A program made the translations under genes and the position numbers. The notes under the pieces were generated by a model, which worked only from the letters and a program-made list of their open reading frames with translations, did not search any database and was not told where the DNA came from. A DNA stretch of 64,000 nt, taken from the NCBI GenBank assembly GCA_002336815.1, contig DDEU01000039.1, positions 1 to 64,000 on the forward strand, given 5' to 3'. Source of the DNA: Chitinophagaceae bacterium UBA1946 (GTDB lineage Bacteria; Bacteroidota; Bacteroidia; Chitinophagales; Chitinophagaceae). Below, piece by piece: positions 37,001 to 44,774 of the stretch (its first letter is position 1; each line of letters opens with the position of its first letter).

Positions 37001-38025
37001 TTTATTTCTCTTAAACTGCAACCTGTTGTTGTAACGGACAGTAAATGTTTAACGCCACATTTGAGCGCTACATTGTTTTTTTGATGACCAACCGGGAAAT
37101 CAAAACAAACGGGATAACTGAATTTTTTCACTTTTTCAAGTACGATCTCCTGCAGGTTTTTATTGAATTCCTCTGCCGGATCTTCCGAAGCTTTTATTTT
37201 AAAACCACCAATGATAAGGCCCTTTAGTTTCTCCAGTTTGCCGGTGCGCTGAAGATTCCAGAACATCCGGTCGATGCTGTACAGGTATTCGCCGGTATCT
37301 TCTACAAACAATATCTTTCCATTTGTATTCAGATCGCTTTTACTGCCCGCCAGCGTTTCAATCGTTTTCAAATTTCCACCTACCAATGCTCCGGTTGCTT
37401 TGCCCGGCCGGTTGGTTACATTGGGCGCTACATTGTATTGCATTGTTTCACCGGTCAAACATTTCCTGATGGAATCGATCGTATCACGCTGTACCTGTTC
37501 CGCCGCATTCCAGTCTGCCGGAAAACTGTTGCACATTTTTGAATGGATAGAAGCGATGCCAAAATTTCTATTGAGGTGGCAATGTAACACCGTTGCATCA
37601 CTAAAACCGATGATCCATTTTGGATGTTGTACAAACCTGGTAAAATCCAGCGCATCAATAATTCTTACAGCACCGTAACCGCCTCTTGCGCACAATACTG
37701 CCTTGATTATTTTGTCATCCAGCAGTCGCTGCAGGTCCCTGGTTCTTTCATCATCCGTACCGCCCAATGTGCCGTCTTTTTTTCCAACTGTTTCGCCAAC
37801 CTCAACCTGGAAACCCCATTCCTTTAGTTTGTTTACTGCCGGCTGAATGTCTTCATTGCTGATAAAACCAGCAGGACAGGTAATGCCAATCAAATCTCCT
37901 TTTTTTAAATAAGGAGGAATGGCAGTAATCCTTTCGGGGTCATCATCTATCATGCTGCCGGCCGCCATGGAGGTAAATGCAGCGCCCAGTGGCAGAAGTG
38001 AACCAAGAAATTTTTTTCTTTCCAT
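36997..38025 (-). CDS. LD-carboxypeptidase (peptidase S66) with N-terminal export signal
   Basis: This is a 342-residue paralog of the following gene. The N-terminus (MERKKFLGSLLPLGAAFTSM) looks like an export signal, with an RKKF start that resembles but does not fully match a Tat motif. The triad is present: Ser in IIGFSDATVLHCH, Glu in FVEDTGEYLYSIDR, His in FPVGHQKNNVALKCG. It overlaps the downstream gene by ATGA. A pair of S66 enzymes, one exported and one cytoplasmic, suggests processing of the same muropeptides on both sides of the membrane. Confidence 0.88.
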   Translation of the reverse strand: MERKKFLGSLLPLGAAFTSMAAGSMIDDDPERITAIPPYLKKGDLIGITCPAGFISNEDIQPAVNKLKEWGFQVEVGETVGKKDGTLGGTDDERTRDLQRLLDDKIIKAVLCARGGYGAVRIIDALDFTRFVQHPKWIIGFSDATVLHCHLNRNFGIASIHSKMCNSFPADWNAAEQVQRDTIDSIRKCLTGETMQYNVAPNVTNRPGKATGALVGGNLKTIETLAGSKSDLNTNGKILFVEDTGEYLYSIDRMFWNLQRTGKLEKLKGLIIGGFKIKASEDPAEEFNKNLQEIVLEKVKKFSYPVCFDFPVGHQKNNVALKCGVKHLLSVTTTGCSLREIK

Positions 38026-38078
38026 GTATCAAAAATAAAGGTGCCTGTCAGCTTGATTGAAAGTAAGGATTTCTTTGA

Positions 38079-38106
38079 TTCACTATTCACGATTGATCAT
38101 TCCCCA
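38079..38106. repeat. Heptamer array at a gene end
   Basis: Four tandem 7-base units (TTCACTA, TTCACGA and variants) end 3 bases before the stop codon side of the Nudix gene, which is read on the minus strand. Confidence 0.6.
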
Positions 38107-38108
38107 CC

Positions 38109-38879
38109 TTACAGCTCAAATCCTAATCCGCCCTGCAATGCTTTCCGGTAATTTTTAAGATCAAACTTATAATAATTGGGCGCTTTGTGTGCAACACCCT
38201 TTTTTGTTTCATTGAGTTTTTTTAAGATCCTCGTACCGATGATCTTTCGCTGAAAATTGCGCCTGTCGAGCTGCCTGTTCAAAATAGTTTCATACAATTT
38301 TTGTAACTCCGGCATCGTAAATTTTTCGGGTAGCAGGTTATAGCCAACCGGGTGATAATTCAAATTGGATTGCAGTTGTTTTAATGCCGTCTCTAAAATG
38401 TCCCTGTGATCCAGTATCATGCCTGGCAGGGAATGTACATTGTGCCATTCACAGGCTGCAGAAAAGGAATCAGGGATCGGTTGTACAAGACTAAAATCGA
38501 CCAGGGCCGTATACCCAACAGATAAAAACCGTTCAAACATCCAACTCTCTTTCATTTCCACCCCTACATTTTTCAGGAACTGCTTATTAATGGCCTTCGT
38601 AGATCTTTCGGGATTGCTGAACACATGAAACTGCTGCATAAAAATATTGTCGAGCCCGGTGCGGTTCTTCAAAATACGCTGCGCCGCGTCGTCCATGTGT
38701 TCTTCTTTCAGGATAAAACCACCAGGCAGTGCCCAGAGGTCAGCATATTTTACTTTCAGCAGCAACACTTTCAGCTCGTTCTCATGAAAGCCGAAGATGA
38801 CGCAGTCAACCGAAATATTCCGTAAATAGATCTCGTGTCCTTTTGCAAAATGGGCACTGATCTCTTTTTCAAAGCTCAT
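38109..38879 (-). CDS. Nudix-fold transcriptional regulator (NrtR/AraR-like)
   Basis: The 256-residue protein has an N-terminal Nudix domain (about residues 15-150) and a C-terminal winged helix (about 165-235, with EKFTMPELQKLYETIL and RRNFQRKIIGT). The Nudix box begins GGFILKEEHMDDAAQ but continues RILKNRTGL, where a hydrolase has REUxEExGU, so the catalytic Glu residues are lost. This combination is known for the NrtR family and for the sugar-responsive AraR-type regulators of Bacteroidota. It is divergent from a GH3 glycosidase with a perfect palindrome in between, so it is inferred to control that gene, with a sugar or sugar phosphate as likely effector. Confidence 0.85.
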   Translation of the reverse strand: MSFEKEISAHFAKGHEIYLRNISVDCVIFGFHENELKVLLLKVKYADLWALPGGFILKEEHMDDAAQRILKNRTGLDNIFMQQFHVFSNPERSTKAINKQFLKNVGVEMKESWMFERFLSVGYTALVDFSLVQPIPDSFSAACEWHNVHSLPGMILDHRDILETALKQLQSNLNYHPVGYNLLPEKFTMPELQKLYETILNRQLDRRNFQRKIIGTRILKKLNETKKGVAHKAPNYYKFDLKNYRKALQGGLGFEL

Positions 38880-38943
38880 ATATATAAAATTAAGCCTCCG
38901 TGGGCAGATTCAAAATAAAACTTGCACAGGTAAGATTTATGTA

Positions 38944-38974
38944 TTATCATTGTGTCTTGGTGACACAATGATAA
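38944..38974. promoter_or_regulatory. Perfect palindromic operator candidate
   Basis: TTATCATTGTGTC at 38944-38956, the spacer TTGGT and GACACAATGATAA at 38962-38974 form a perfect 13-bp inverted repeat. It lies 64 bases from the start of the Nudix regulator and 18 bases before the ATG of the glycosidase. It could be bound by the regulator's dimer. It lacks a T-tract, so a terminator is unlikely. Confidence 0.6.
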
Positions 38975-38992
38975 ATCAAAAAACTTGCATTT

Positions 38993-41332
38993 ATGAAAAA
39001 AAACTCCTTCTTTTTTATGTTGTTCTTTGCTGCTTCAGCAGTTACAGCCCAAAGTAAAACCGACAGTGCTGCAACCGCCCTGGTAGCCAAAATGAGCCTT
39101 GAGGAAAAAGTAAACCTGGTAGTAGGTATGGGAATGAATATCCCGGGTGTTAACCTGGGTAATGGTAGCGGTACTGGTGTTGGACAGATCATGGATAAGG
39201 TTCCGGGAGCTGCCGGCACTACTTATGCCCTGCCGCAACTTGGTTTGCCTGGCACCGTGGTAGCCGATGGCCCCGCTGGTTTACGCATCAGTCCTGCCAG
39301 GGAAGGAGATAAAAATACGTATTATGCTACTGCATGGCCGGTGGCCACCTTGCTGGCTTCTACCTGGGATACTAAACTCGTGCAGCAGGTAGGTGCAGCC
39401 ATGGGCAATGAGGTAAAAGAATATGGTGTGGATGTGTTGCTTGGCCCGGGAATGAACATTCACCGCAATCCATTGGGCGGCAGAAACTTTGAATACTATT
39501 CCGAAGATCCGCTGGTATCAGGTAAAATGGCCGCTGCGATGGTAAACGGCATTCAAAGCAACGGCGTAGGCACCTCTATCAAACATTTTGCAGCTAATAA
39601 TGAAGAAAAGAACCGGAACACCATAAATGTGATCATGAGTGAAAGGGCATTAAGAGAAATTTACCTGAAAGGTTTTGAGATCGCCGTAAAAGAATCAAAA
39701 CCATGGACGGTAATGAGTTCCTACAATAAACTCAATGGCACTTATACATCAGAAGAATACGACCTGCTGACTACCATCCTTCGTAAAGAGTGGGGTTTTA
39801 AAGGTATTGTGATGACCGATTGGTTTGGCGGAAGAGATGCGGTGGCACAGATGAAAGCGGGCAATGACCTGTTGATGCCCGGTACCGGCAACCAGAAAAA
39901 AGCCATCACCGAAGCGGTGAAAGCAGGCACGCTGGATGTGAAAATCCTGGATGAAAATGCGATGCGGATCGTAAAATATATCCTGGGTACCCAGGCCTAT
40001 AAAAAATATGCATTCAGTAACAAGCCTGATCTGAAAGCACATGCTGTCATTGCACGAAAAGCGGCTGCTGATGGAATGGTGTTGCTGCAAAACAAAGACA
40101 ACGCATTACCGCTGACAGCAGCAAAAAATATTGCTGTATTTGGTATCACTTCCTACGACTTTGTAAGTGGCGGTACCGGCAGTGGTGATGTAAATGAAGA
40201 ATATACCATTTCCCTGGTACAGGGGCTTTCAAACGCAGGTTTTAAACTTGATGAAAAATTGACTTCGGCTTACCAGCAATATGTAAGCGCAGAAAAAGCC
40301 AAACAACCCAAAAAGAATTTCTTCGAGGAGTTCATGAATCCAACACCCCGTGTTACCGAAATGCCGCTTGAAGGTAGTGTCATAACAAACAAGGCAACAG
40401 AAGCAGATGTAGCGCTGATCACCATTGGCAGAAATGCTGGCGAAGGCAGCGACCGCAAAGTAGAAAACGATTTTAACCTGAAGGCAGAAGAAGTTTCGCT
40501 GATCGAAAACGTAAGCAACGCATTTCATGCACAGCATAAAAAAGTAATAGTGATCATCAATGCAGGTGGCGTGATAGAAGTAGCAAGCTGGAGAGATAAA
40601 GTAGACGCTGTTTTGATGGCATGGCAACCCGGTCTTGAAGCAGGCAATGCGGTAGCCGATGTGCTGAGCGGTAGAGTAAACCCAAGCGGCAGGCTGGCCA
40701 CTACCTTCCCGGTAAAATATGATGATGATGTGACGGTTAAAAATTTCCCGGGTAAAGAGTTTCCTGAAAAGGCGGAAGCTGGTATGATGGGTATGAAAGC
40801 CATCCCCGCTGAAGTTACTTATGAAGAAGGCATTTATGTTGGATACAGGTATTACAACAGTTTCAATGTAAAACCAGCATACGAGTTTGGTTATGGTTTG
40901 AGCTATACTGATTTTACTTTCAGCAATATTAAGCTGGCCAGTGCGGATTTTAAGAACCGGATGTTTGTGGTAGTAACGGTTACCAATACTGGCAAAACTG
41001 CCGGCAGGCAGGTGGTGCAATTGTACCTCAGTGCACCTGGTAAAATACAGAAACCAACAGAAGAGTTGAAAGGATTCAGCAAAACAGTCATGCTGCAGCC
41101 CGGTCAGAAACAGGTGGTTACTTTTGTTATCACCGCTGCAGATCTTGCATCCTTTAATACCGCTTCCAGTGCCTGGGTAGCAGATGCCGGAAAATATGAA
41201 GTAAAGATCGGTGCATCCAGCACTGACATCAAACAAACTGCTTCTTTTAACCTTGCAGCCGACATCATTACGCAACAGTGCAATAAGGTATTGGCACCGC
41301 AGGAAACCATCAACGAATTACAGCATCAATAA
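38993..41332 (+). CDS. bglX: Secreted glycoside hydrolase family 3 (beta-glucosidase-like)
   Basis: This is a 779-residue GH3 enzyme that releases sugars from beta-linked oligosaccharides, probably in the periplasm. The signal peptide is MKKNSFFFMLFFAASAVTAQ. The N-terminal TIM barrel has GPGMNIHRNPLGGRNFEYYSEDP (key part NPLGGRNFEYYSEDP), SIKHFAANNEE and the nucleophile Asp276 in VMTDWFGG. The alpha/beta sandwich domain has GEGSDRKVEND, where the acid/base Glu usually lies, and AWQPGLEAGNAVADVL. A C-terminal fibronectin-III-like domain (VTNTGKTAGRQVVQLYLS) completes it. The sugar specificity is uncertain. It is probably regulated by the divergent Nudix protein through the palindrome 18 bases upstream. 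A terminator follows. Confidence 0.93.
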   Translation: MKKNSFFFMLFFAASAVTAQSKTDSAATALVAKMSLEEKVNLVVGMGMNIPGVNLGNGSGTGVGQIMDKVPGAAGTTYALPQLGLPGTVVADGPAGLRISPAREGDKNTYYATAWPVATLLASTWDTKLVQQVGAAMGNEVKEYGVDVLLGPGMNIHRNPLGGRNFEYYSEDPLVSGKMAAAMVNGIQSNGVGTSIKHFAANNEEKNRNTINVIMSERALREIYLKGFEIAVKESKPWTVMSSYNKLNGTYTSEEYDLLTTILRKEWGFKGIVMTDWFGGRDAVAQMKAGNDLLMPGTGNQKKAITEAVKAGTLDVKILDENAMRIVKYILGTQAYKKYAFSNKPDLKAHAVIARKAAADGMVLLQNKDNALPLTAAKNIAVFGITSYDFVSGGTGSGDVNEEYTISLVQGLSNAGFKLDEKLTSAYQQYVSAEKAKQPKKNFFEEFMNPTPRVTEMPLEGSVITNKATEADVALITIGRNAGEGSDRKVENDFNLKAEEVSLIENVSNAFHAQHKKVIVIINAGGVIEVASWRDKVDAVLMAWQPGLEAGNAVADVLSGRVNPSGRLATTFPVKYDDDVTVKNFPGKEFPEKAEAGMMGMKAIPAEVTYEEGIYVGYRYYNSFNVKPAYEFGYGLSYTDFTFSNIKLASADFKNRMFVVVTVTNTGKTAGRQVVQLYLSAPGKIQKPTEELKGFSKTVMLQPGQKQVVTFVITAADLASFNTASSAWVADAGKYEVKIGASSTDIKQTASFNLAADIITQQCNKVLAPQETINELQHQ

Positions 41333-41351
41333 GTGTTGGTTTTGGTATACG

Positions 41352-41382
41352 AAAAAACTCCCTGTTCCCGGGGAGTTTTTTT
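41352..41382 (+). terminator. Rho-independent terminator after the GH3 gene
   Basis: A 10-bp stem (AAAAACTCCC at 41353-41362, GGGAGTTTTT at 41371-41380) with an 8-base loop, followed by more T. Confidence 0.85.
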
Positions 41383-41406
41383 ATTGAATGTGATTGGTTT
41401 AAAAGA

Positions 41407-41817
41407 TCAGCCTTCTGACCTTACCGGGTAGCTTTCAGTAACGGCTTCCTGTCCGTCGAGCGATACCACTTTTAGGCGGTAATACACAAGATTAGAGAGG
41501 ATGATGGTGTTGTTTAACACGGCTTCATATTTTCCGTTGGTTGAAGCCGGGCTGGTCCTTCTTTTAACCGTGCTGAAGTTTTTATTGTCTTCGCTTAACT
41601 GCAATTCAAACCTGGCTACCTGGAACTGGTTATCCGCCTCCCAGGATACTTTAAATCCATTGTCGGCAGATTTGATAGAAAGGTTGATGATCTTCAGTGC
41701 GGCGATCGCAGGCGAAAGCGATGCTACATTTTTTGAAGAAACGGTGGTTTGGCTCTTAGCGCTTACGAAGCTGAGAACGAGGGCTGCTGTTGCAACCGAT
41801 GTAAAGAATGTTTTCAT
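41407..41817 (-). CDS. Secreted hypothetical protein, Fn3-like
   Basis: This is a 136-residue protein with a signal peptide (MKTFFTSVATAALVLSFVSA). The frame reaches 41991, but the ATG at 41817 places the signal peptide at the start and leaves a structured leader upstream. The mature part has strands such as GFKVSWEADNQFQVARFELQ and YYRLKVVSLDG, resembling the domain found just before T9SS tails, without the tail itself. Function unknown; possibly a truncated relative of T9SS cargo proteins. It is monocistronic, convergent with the GH3 gene. Confidence 0.7.
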   Translation of the reverse strand: MKTFFTSVATAALVLSFVSAKSQTTVSSKNVASLSPAIAALKIINLSIKSADNGFKVSWEADNQFQVARFELQLSEDNKNFSTVKRRTSPASTNGKYEAVLNNTIILSNLVYYRLKVVSLDGQEAVTESYPVRSEG

Positions 41818-42174
41818 ATTGAACGGGTTTATGTTTGGTACTGTCTTTTCAGGAACTGTGCCAGAGGGCCAAACCCTTTGTGGCAAAGGGTTTGGATAAA
41901 AACCGGGTGACCCGCTTTTTCCATATTCCGGAATAATGGCCAAAATTTTTTCCGGTAAATAAAAAAAAGAAGCATTTTGAGACTTGGTCAATATGCAGGT
42001 GGCTTGATAATTGTTAACTCCGTTCGGGTTAAGCCTTGCTGGCTACCATGCATCAATGGCATTTAAATAGCCGGTCCATCCCCCTGCAAAACTTTTTTTA
42101 ATTCTACCCAACCCTTTTTCTTCCGGGCGAAGTTTATATTGTAAAGGGAAATTTTTTAACCCAAACAGCAATTC
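41818..42174. other. 357-base gene-free region rich in inverted repeats
   Basis: This gap separates the divergent secreted-protein gene and the sigma-factor gene. Besides the perfect hairpin at 41869-41895, it holds CGGG/CCCG followed by CTTTTT at about 41903-41916, an imperfect palindrome around TTCCGGAA at 41921-41940, and an imperfect repeat centred on CCGTTCGG near 42022. I see no reading frame with coding character. Divergent promoters must lie here, but no clear TTTG/TAnnTTTG pair is evident. Confidence 0.5.
41869..41895. promoter_or_regulatory. Perfect 12-bp hairpin in the divergent intergenic region
   Basis: CCAAACCCTTTG at 41869-41880, loop TGG, and CAAAGGGTTTGG at 41884-41895. It lies 52 bases upstream of the minus-strand gene at 41817 and has no T-tract on either strand. 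An operator or leader structure are both possible. Confidence 0.5.
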
Positions 42175-42735
42175 TTGGAAACACCGCTTCACACAATGAT
42201 ACAGGGCTGCCGGAAACAGCAGATGCAGAGCCAGCAGCAATTGTATAAATATTTCTATCCCGAAATGATCAAAGTATGCTTTCGGTACGCTGCAGATGCA
42301 GACGGTGCCGGAAGTATTTACAACAATGCCATGCTAAGGGTTTTCCAAAACATACATACGTACAGTGAAGAAGGTAAACTGGGTGGCTGGATCAAAGCCA
42401 TCGTGGTGAATTGCTGTATTGATTTTTGCAAAAAGAAAAACATTTTCAAAAATACCGTGCCTGCCATCAATGAAGATGAAGTGACGGTTGAACCGGATGT
42501 ATTGAACAGGATTTCTTACAAAGAAGCACTGCAGGTGATCAACCAGTTGCCTGCAGCTACTGCCACCGTGTTCAGGTTGTTTGTGTACGAAGGGTTAACG
42601 CATAAACAAATAGGGGAACATTTGAACATCAGCGAAGGAACCAGCAAATGGCATGTAAGCGAGGCGAAAAAGTTATTGAAAAAAAAGTTCGAACAACAAT
42701 ATGAAAACAATTATACTTTAAATGCAACAAGATAA
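42175..42735 (+). CDS. RNA polymerase ECF-type sigma factor
   Basis: This is a 186-residue sigma-70-family protein. Region 2 covers about residues 20-90 (LYKYFYPEMIKVCFRYAADAD and GGWIKAIVVNCCIDFCKKK); region 4 covers about 118-170 (INQLPAATATVFRLFVYEG, then LTHKQIGEHLNISEGTSKWH as the helix-turn-helix). The called start is a TTG at 42175; an ATG at 42196 (MIQGCRKQQ) is equally plausible. The last 14 bases overlap the next gene, which encodes a one-TM protein, so the pair looks like a sigma/anti-sigma module under translational coupling. Target promoters are unknown. Confidence 0.9.
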   Translation: METPLHTMIQGCRKQQMQSQQQLYKYFYPEMIKVCFRYAADADGAGSIYNNAMLRVFQNIHTYSEEGKLGGWIKAIVVNCCIDFCKKKNIFKNTVPAINEDEVTVEPDVLNRISYKEALQVINQLPAATATVFRLFVYEGLTHKQIGEHLNISEGTSKWHVSEAKKLLKKKFEQQYENNYTLNATR

Positions 42736-44512
42736 TAACATAGAAAATAAACTCCGGGAGCTGGAAGAAGAACAACTGCCTGATCTCAGTAATATGGACG
42801 CCCACTGGCAGCAGATGGCAGCCATGTTACAGCCGGCGGCAGTGCCGGTAAAACAGGGGTGGCCAAAATGGATGATGAATGCCTTATCGGTAGCGGCGGT
42901 GGCCGTAATGATCGGTGGCGCCATGTGGTATCTGTCATCCCAAAAGCAGCCTGGTAATACGGTCGCTGTGCAAACTGCCGGCAGCCCGCAAATTGAAAGA
43001 GAAACAGTGGCCATTGCAGTTAGCGATACGCCAGGTAATGAAGCAGGGGATGCTGTAAGTCCGGTAGCTCCTGTTCAAAGTCAACAGCAAACGAGTGAGG
43101 GAACTGACTTTGCCGCTGATGCAGGCGGTTCCATATTCGACAGTTTAAAAATAAGTTTCACCGATTGCAATACCTGCCCTTCCAAACAAACAGGCAACAT
43201 TGTTGAAAGCAGCGCAGAAAGAAAAATAATGCTTCAACAGTTTTTCGGGCAATTGGAAAAGCCGGCACAGCAATTTATCATTGATAACAACAGGGATACC
43301 TTGCTGCAGTTTGAAGAAGGAACAGCGCTGCTCATCCCGGCGCAAACTTTTGGAGGAATGAACGGGATTGAAATAACTGCTAAAGAATTTTATAAAAGAT
43401 CCGACATCATATTGAATCAGTTGCATACCACCAGTAATAAAGAACAGTTGATAACCGGTGGGATGCTGCAGTTGAATGCAAGCTATAAAAACATGGCAGT
43501 ACAGGTAGATAAGCAAAAGCAATTGCTGTTGTTTATGCCCGATACAAGCAGCAGGATGGAAGCAATGCAGTTGTTTTACGGGGAAGAGACCAAAGAAAGT
43601 ACTGATACCGGAAATGGTAGAGCTGAAGTGCTGACAGCAGGCATCTCCAAAGGCAAACCTGTTAACTGGATTTCACAACCACAAAGATTCAGCAGGCGCA
43701 GTTCGATAACACAGGTAAAAGTATTGAACCTGGTGAACATGCCTTACCAGGTAAAGGAAAAGAATGGAAAGAAAACAGCTTTCTTCCTGGTTGGTGAAAG
43801 TGGAAACTTATCAAAAGTTGCGATAAAAAAAGCCCTGAAAGAAAAATATGGATATGATAAGGTCAGGCTTCACAACGCGGAATGGTGGGAAGTACATGAC
43901 CGAACCATAACATGGACCGATACAAGTAGCGGTTATTTCAATAGTTTTTACGCAACTAAGATCGGTGACTCCATATGGATGGAAAAAGATGTTGCCGATA
44001 AATATAAACTGGCAGCAACTGCTGTAAGAACCGTACCGGCTGCTGACTATCGTATGCCCGTTAGCTTTAGAGGTGATCGTTCGGAAGCCCGCAATTTGCC
44101 AAAGCAACTGGATACATTGAGTGCATCGGTAGCACAGTCCCTGCAAAACAGGTATGCCGTCGATATCTCTCAACTGGGCTGGATCAATAGCGACCGGTTT
44201 TACAGCGACAGCAGGAAAAAGGAAGATCTTATTGCTGACCTTGGCGATGCCGCCGGCAATTATTACACGATGCTTATTTTCGATCATCTCAATTCAATGA
44301 TGACAGGAACAGTGAATGGCAGTAAAGTGAAGTTTCAAAACCTGCCCATCGGTGAGCCTGTAAAAGTCATCAGCATCGGTATCAACAAAAACGGTGAAAC
44401 CGTTTATTCGGTAACCAGCGCAACCACCGGCATGGAAGAATTAACAGGAATACATTTCGAATCAACATCCGCATCCGGCCTGAAAACTGCATTGAGCAAA
44501 ATGGATCAATAG
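42722..44512 (+). CDS. Single-pass membrane protein, probable anti-sigma partner
   Basis: This 596-residue protein has a short cytoplasmic N-terminus (residues 1-45, ENKLRELEEEQLPDLSNMDA), one membrane helix (about 48-68, WMMNALSVAAVAVMIGGAMWYL) and a large periplasmic part. The layout matches anti-sigma factors, and it overlaps the ECF sigma gene by 14 bases. The periplasmic region (from about residue 145) has no family that I recognise; it includes QQFFGQLEKPAQQFIIDNNRDTL (key part QLEKPAQQFIIDNN) and may sense a cell-envelope signal. A conserved zinc motif (HxxxCxxC) is absent. Role inferred from context. Confidence 0.65.
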   Translation: MQQDNNIENKLRELEEEQLPDLSNMDAHWQQMAAMLQPAAVPVKQGWPKWMMNALSVAAVAVMIGGAMWYLSSQKQPGNTVAVQTAGSPQIERETVAIAVSDTPGNEAGDAVSPVAPVQSQQQTSEGTDFAADAGGSIFDSLKISFTDCNTCPSKQTGNIVESSAERKIMLQQFFGQLEKPAQQFIIDNNRDTLLQFEEGTALLIPAQTFGGMNGIEITAKEFYKRSDIILNQLHTTSNKEQLITGGMLQLNASYKNMAVQVDKQKQLLLFMPDTSSRMEAMQLFYGEETKESTDTGNGRAEVLTAGISKGKPVNWISQPQRFSRRSSITQVKVLNLVNMPYQVKEKNGKKTAFFLVGESGNLSKVAIKKALKEKYGYDKVRLHNAEWWEVHDRTITWTDTSSGYFNSFYATKIGDSIWMEKDVADKYKLAATAVRTVPAADYRMPVSFRGDRSEARNLPKQLDTLSASVAQSLQNRYAVDISQLGWINSDRFYSDSRKKEDLIADLGDAAGNYYTMLIFDHLNSMMTGTVNGSKVKFQNLPIGEPVKVISIGINKNGETVYSVTSATTGMEELTGIHFESTSASGLKTALSKMDQ

Positions 44513-44537
44513 ACTTTGAGGGTCAACTTTTCCATGC

Positions 44538-44570
44538 GCCGTCCCGCCACCTGGCAGGACGGCTTTTTTA
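44538..44570 (+). terminator. Rho-independent terminator after the sigma/anti-sigma operon
   Basis: Outer stem GCCGTCC/GGACGGC (44538-44544, 44557-44563) and inner stem GCCA/TGGC, followed by TTTTTTA. Confidence 0.88.
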
Positions 44571-44654
44571 ATGATTTCACAAAGCCCAAAAAAACAGAAC
44601 CGCCAATGGCTTTTTTTTGTAGCGTTGTGTGTTTGTGCGATGCTTCATTTGTTG

Positions 44655-44686
44655 TTTGTTCGTTGAGTCCAATTAAGGTATTTTTG
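44655..44686 (+). promoter_or_regulatory. metG: Bacteroidota-type promoter of metG
   Basis: TTTG at 44655-44658, a 20-base spacer and TATTTTTG at 44679-44686 match both promoter boxes exactly. The start site would be near 44693, giving a leader of about 80 bases before the metG ATG. I do not see a T-box or other known riboswitch in the leader. Confidence 0.6.
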
Positions 44687-44774
44687 CAGCAATTGTTTTG
44701 TTGCATATAGCTGTACCAGTACAAGTGAGTGACACAACGATGCATAATAGTAGCACAAAAGACCATTACAAAAA

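Noticed and set aside
40229..41275. 348-codon open frame antisense to the GH3 gene
   Set aside because: It lies wholly opposite a gene with clear family motifs, has no recognisable domain and has the low-complexity Phe/Cys/His-rich look of antisense translation.
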